Shown: piece by piece, positions 6,081-7,487 of the stretch | Position numbering within the stretch: the first letter of the stretch is position 1 | Layout: each line of letters opens with the position of its first letter | NCBI GenBank assembly: GCA_945871045.1 | Contig: CAMBUC010000098.1 | Location: 1-7,487 of the forward strand | Length of the DNA: 7,487 nt | Direction of reading: 5' to 3' | DNA from: an uncultured bacterium | Lineage (GTDB): Bacteria > Bacillota > Clostridia > Lachnospirales > Lachnospiraceae | Position numbers and translations under genes: made by a program | Notes under the pieces: model-generated | What the model was told of the DNA's origin: nothing | What the model saw: the letters and a program-made list of their open reading frames with translations, nothing else | Databases searched by the model: none

Positions 6081-6774
6081 TTTTCCAAGGCACGCGTCCA
6101 TCCAGCCAGCCGTTCTCCTGCCAGTAACGTGTCTCTGCCGGTATATCTCCAACCTGATTTTTTCTTGACAGCGCCATCATATGAAACAGAAAACGAATAT
6201 AAGGAGAAGGCTTTCCGCAAGAAGCCCGCCTGATCTTGCCGGCCAGTTTGACCATATCCTTCTCTATTTTCTCCTTTTTATGCGTTTTCACTTCTGCCCA
6301 GCAGGATGCCTGTACCGCCACACCGTATGTTTTTATGTAAGGAACGCCCCAATAGGCCAGCGTCCGTTTTACCGTCTTGATGGCCTGACCTGCTCCGGTT
6401 CCTGCTGTCGTCGAGATAACAAACGCCTTTTTGGAAAACATGTCTTTTCGGGGCCGATGCGGGATCCAGTACTGATAAAACAGATCGATAAACGCTTTCA
6501 ACGGCGCAGAGGGTGCCATACAATAATTGGGTGTTGTAAATATGAGCAGATCTGCCTGCTCCATCGCATCGGCGATGCGCTTCTTTTCCTCAAAAAACGG
6601 ACATTTTTCTTCCGCTTCTATACAGGTATAACAGCCTAGACAGAAATGATTCAAATCCCTTGGCAAAAAGAACTCTGTGATATTTTCTTCTGTCTCTAAT
6701 GTCTCTGCCAGAATCCTTCCAATGTGATAAGTCGAACCTTTGTGATTCTGTCCGTGTATCATTGTTATCTTCAT
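6076..6774 (-). CDS. Flavodoxin-fold NAD(P)H-dependent oxidoreductase, possibly an iron-sulfur flavoprotein
   Basis: This is a 232-residue soluble protein. MKITMIHGQNHKGSTYHIGR (1-20) is a flavodoxin-like first strand with the GST phosphate loop for FMN. LLIFTTPNYCMAPSAPLKAF (76-95) is the second flavin-binding block, and AFVISTTAGTGAG (117-129) the third. Cysteines 45, 48, 51 and 58 form CX2CX2CX6C. This fits the compact CX2CX2CX4-7C cluster motif of iron-sulfur flavoproteins, although many cluster-free relatives keep similar cysteines. The expected role is two-electron reduction of a small molecule such as a quinone, flavin or electrophile in the cytoplasm; the substrate is unknown. The C-terminus YWQENGWLDGRVPWKK looks natural. 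ATG 6774 follows AGGAGG at 6786-6781. The gene appears to be its own transcription unit, preceded by a terminator and a palindrome. Confidence 0.85.
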   Translation of the reverse strand: MKITMIHGQNHKGSTYHIGRILAETLETEENITEFFLPRDLNHFCLGCYTCIEAEEKCPFFEEKKRIADAMEQADLLIFTTPNYCMAPSAPLKAFIDLFYQYWIPHRPRKDMFSKKAFVISTTAGTGAGQAIKTVKRTLAYWGVPYIKTYGVAVQASCWAEVKTHKKEKIEKDMVKLAGKIRRASCGKPSPYIRFLFHMMALSRKNQVGDIPAETRYWQENGWLDGRVPWKK

Positions 6775-6797
6775 GTTTTACCTCCTAATACGCTCAC

Positions 6798-6824
6798 ATT
6801 GTACAACAACATTTCACCTTCCAA
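6798..6824 (-). promoter_or_regulatory. Possible promoter of the flavoprotein gene
   Basis: TACAAT at 6803-6798 and TTGGAA at 6824-6819 on the minus strand are separated by only 15 bases, shorter than ideal. The palindrome at 6828-6850 lies immediately upstream of the -35, a position suited to an activator or to a repressor touching the -35. An alternative -10 (TATAAA) occurs inside the repeats at 6831-6861. Confidence 0.35.
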
Positions 6825-6827
6825 TAG

Positions 6828-6850
6828 ACACATTTTATAGATAAATGTGT
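6828..6850. promoter_or_regulatory. Candidate operator: perfect 8+8 palindrome in front of the flavoprotein gene
   Basis: ACACATTT (6828-6835) and AAATGTGT (6843-6850) are perfect inverted repeats around a 7-base spacer, the size expected for a dimeric helix-turn-helix regulator. There is no T-run, so a terminator is unlikely. In the same stretch CATTTTATAG occurs twice (6831-6840 and 6852-6861), one copy overlapping each half. Flavodoxin-fold reductase genes are often controlled by MarR- or HxlR-type regulators; which regulator acts here is not known. Confidence 0.5.
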
Positions 6851-6861
6851 TCATTTTATAG
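6831..6861. repeat. 10-bp direct repeat CATTTTATAG, two copies 21 bp apart
   Basis: Exact copies lie at 6831-6840 and 6852-6861. The 21-bp period is two turns of the helix, so both copies face the same side of the DNA. They interleave with the 8+8 palindrome and may be part of the same regulatory site. Confidence 0.5.
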
Positions 6862-6876
6862 GTTGTAGGGTTATTG

Positions 6877-6907
6877 AAAAAAATCCTCTCCCACAGATGT
6901 CGGAAAG
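6877..6907 (-). terminator. Intrinsic terminator of the alcohol dehydrogenase gene
   Basis: On the minus strand CTTTCC (6907-6902) pairs with GGAGAG (6891-6886) with one G-U pair. Inner AC/GT pairs close an ATCT loop beyond a G-G mismatch. GA and seven T (6883-6877) follow. It starts 25 bases after the dehydrogenase stop, separating it from the flavoprotein gene. Confidence 0.6.
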
Positions 6908-6931
6908 ACTTTTGGTTTTGCAGAAAAAGAA

Positions 6932-7487
6932 TTATGCGTGATATGCCATCTGATAGATCTCAAGGATCTCCTCATATCCAAGTTCCATATATCCCGCCAG
7001 TTTTCTTGTTTTTCCTCTGCTGCATTTATCCGCCAATACTTCCAGATCCTCTTCTTTGACACCCAGATCCTTCAGATTGGTCGGCATATTGATCGACTCA
7101 TAGTACGCTTCCTGTTCATCGATCGCATCAAGGATCGTAAGTTCCGGATGCTCATAGTCAATGTCTTTATTCCATACTTCGTGTGCATACTGAAGCCATC
7201 TTGGAATGTTTGCGGTATACACATAACGCGCCCAACTGCACCATAAGGCAGCAAGTCCCGCACCATGTGCAATGTGTGGATACATGCCTGACACTTCATG
7301 CTCAAACTGATGAACCGTAAGCTGCATAGTCCTTCCACAACCGGTAAGACCGTTATGAGCCAGCGAGGATGCCCACATCATATTTGCCCTTGCATTGTAA
7401 TCTTCCGGGTCTAACAGGCAATCGATGCCTGCCCGCAAAACACTCTTGATCACAGCAATTGCGATCGAATCAGTGAGATAAGTATCT
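6932..7487 (-). CDS. Iron-containing alcohol dehydrogenase, C-terminal part (start outside the window)
   Basis: The frame is open from the window edge to TAA at 6934-6932, about 184 codons. It is the C-terminal half of a group III, metal-dependent alcohol dehydrogenase of the butanol-dehydrogenase/YqhD branch, normally about 390 residues. The segments NARANMMWASSLAHNGLTG, then VHQFEHEVSGMYPHIAHGAG, carry the late histidine ligands of the active-site metal (the first His of VHQFEHE and the His of AHGAG). The spacing is one residue longer than the 14 I recall for related enzymes. LADKCSRGKTRKLAGYMEL and EEILEIYQMA form the usual C-terminal helix region. The enzyme interconverts aldehydes and alcohols using NAD(P)H, as in fermentation or aldehyde detoxification; the substrate cannot be read from this part. 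An internal GTG at 7453 is not the real start, because the homologous sequence (DTYLTDSIAIA) continues upstream to the edge. Confidence 0.9.
   Translation of the reverse strand, partial: DTYLTDSIAIAVIKSVLRAGIDCLLDPEDYNARANMMWASSLAHNGLTGCGRTMQLTVHQFEHEVSGMYPHIAHGAGLAALWCSWARYVYTANIPRWLQYAHEVWNKDIDYEHPELTILDAIDEQEAYYESINMPTNLKDLGVKEEDLEVLADKCSRGKTRKLAGYMELGYEEILEIYQMAYHA

Noticed and set aside
6081..6152. TTG 6152 as a genuine start for the membrane segment
   Set aside because: It has no Shine-Dalgarno sequence and lies within the flavoprotein gene. The first 24 residues do not resemble a natural protein start.
6181..6639. 152-codon plus-strand reading frame
   Set aside because: It is the antisense shadow of the flavoprotein, whose motifs are clear. 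The plus-strand product is a basic, cysteine-rich translation without recognisable domains.
1..7487. tRNA, rRNA, CRISPR arrays, insertion sequences or transposase genes
   Set aside because: No cloverleaf, rRNA-like block, spaced repeat series, terminal repeats or transposase motifs were seen on either strand.

Overview
The window looks like chromosome from an anaerobic Firmicute of class Clostridia, most likely a Lachnospiraceae-type gut bacterium. This is an inference from protein style: a DUF4358 lipoprotein, an MBOAT/DHHW pair, a membrane HD-GYP protein, a CX2CX2CX6C flavoprotein and an iron-containing alcohol dehydrogenase. The base composition is moderate, and ribosome sites are strong (AGGAGG type). 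Every credible gene lies on the minus strand, so transcription runs from high to low coordinates. Long plus-strand reading frames are antisense shadows.

From high to low coordinates: (1) 7487-6932, the C-terminal part of an iron-containing alcohol dehydrogenase, ended by an intrinsic terminator at 6907-6877. (2) An intergenic region with a perfect 8+8 palindrome and a 10-bp direct repeat, then a flavodoxin-fold (possibly iron-sulfur) oxidoreductase at 6774-6076. (3) A 55-codon membrane segment at about 6080-5913, in a different frame immediately after the flavoprotein stop. It has no convincing start and looks frameshifted. (4) An extended -10 promoter and leader hairpin in front of a broken membrane HD-GYP gene, 5789-4898. 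It is readable only in three successive frames, with the catalytic part of the HD-GYP domain missing. (5) A second extended -10 promoter driving a compact three-gene cassette: a DUF4358 putative lipoprotein (4754-4179), an MBOAT O-acyltransferase (4124-2751) and a DHHW/AlgX-like SGNH-fold protein (2741-1602). (6) A third extended -10 promoter and the first 493 codons of an exported protein with two tandem family-3 solute-binding domains, running off the window at base 1.

The coherent functional unit is the cassette. MBOAT proteins of the AlgI/DltB type, paired with DHHW/AlgX/AlgJ-type extracellular proteins, move acyl (usually acetyl) groups across the membrane onto a surface polymer. The DUF4358 protein is a recurrent but uncharacterised companion. 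The tandem-solute-binding protein downstream is probably the sensor half of a signalling protein whose output domain lies outside the window. The decayed HD-GYP gene once degraded or sensed cyclic dinucleotide, so the stretch has a signalling flavour on both sides of the cassette.

The points most worth checking are: a perfect 13-bp inverted repeat followed by a T-run inside the start of the acyltransferase gene; the two-lesion decay of the HD-GYP gene behind an apparently intact promoter; and the A6 tract at the flavoprotein stop, where removing one A would fuse the enzyme to a membrane segment.
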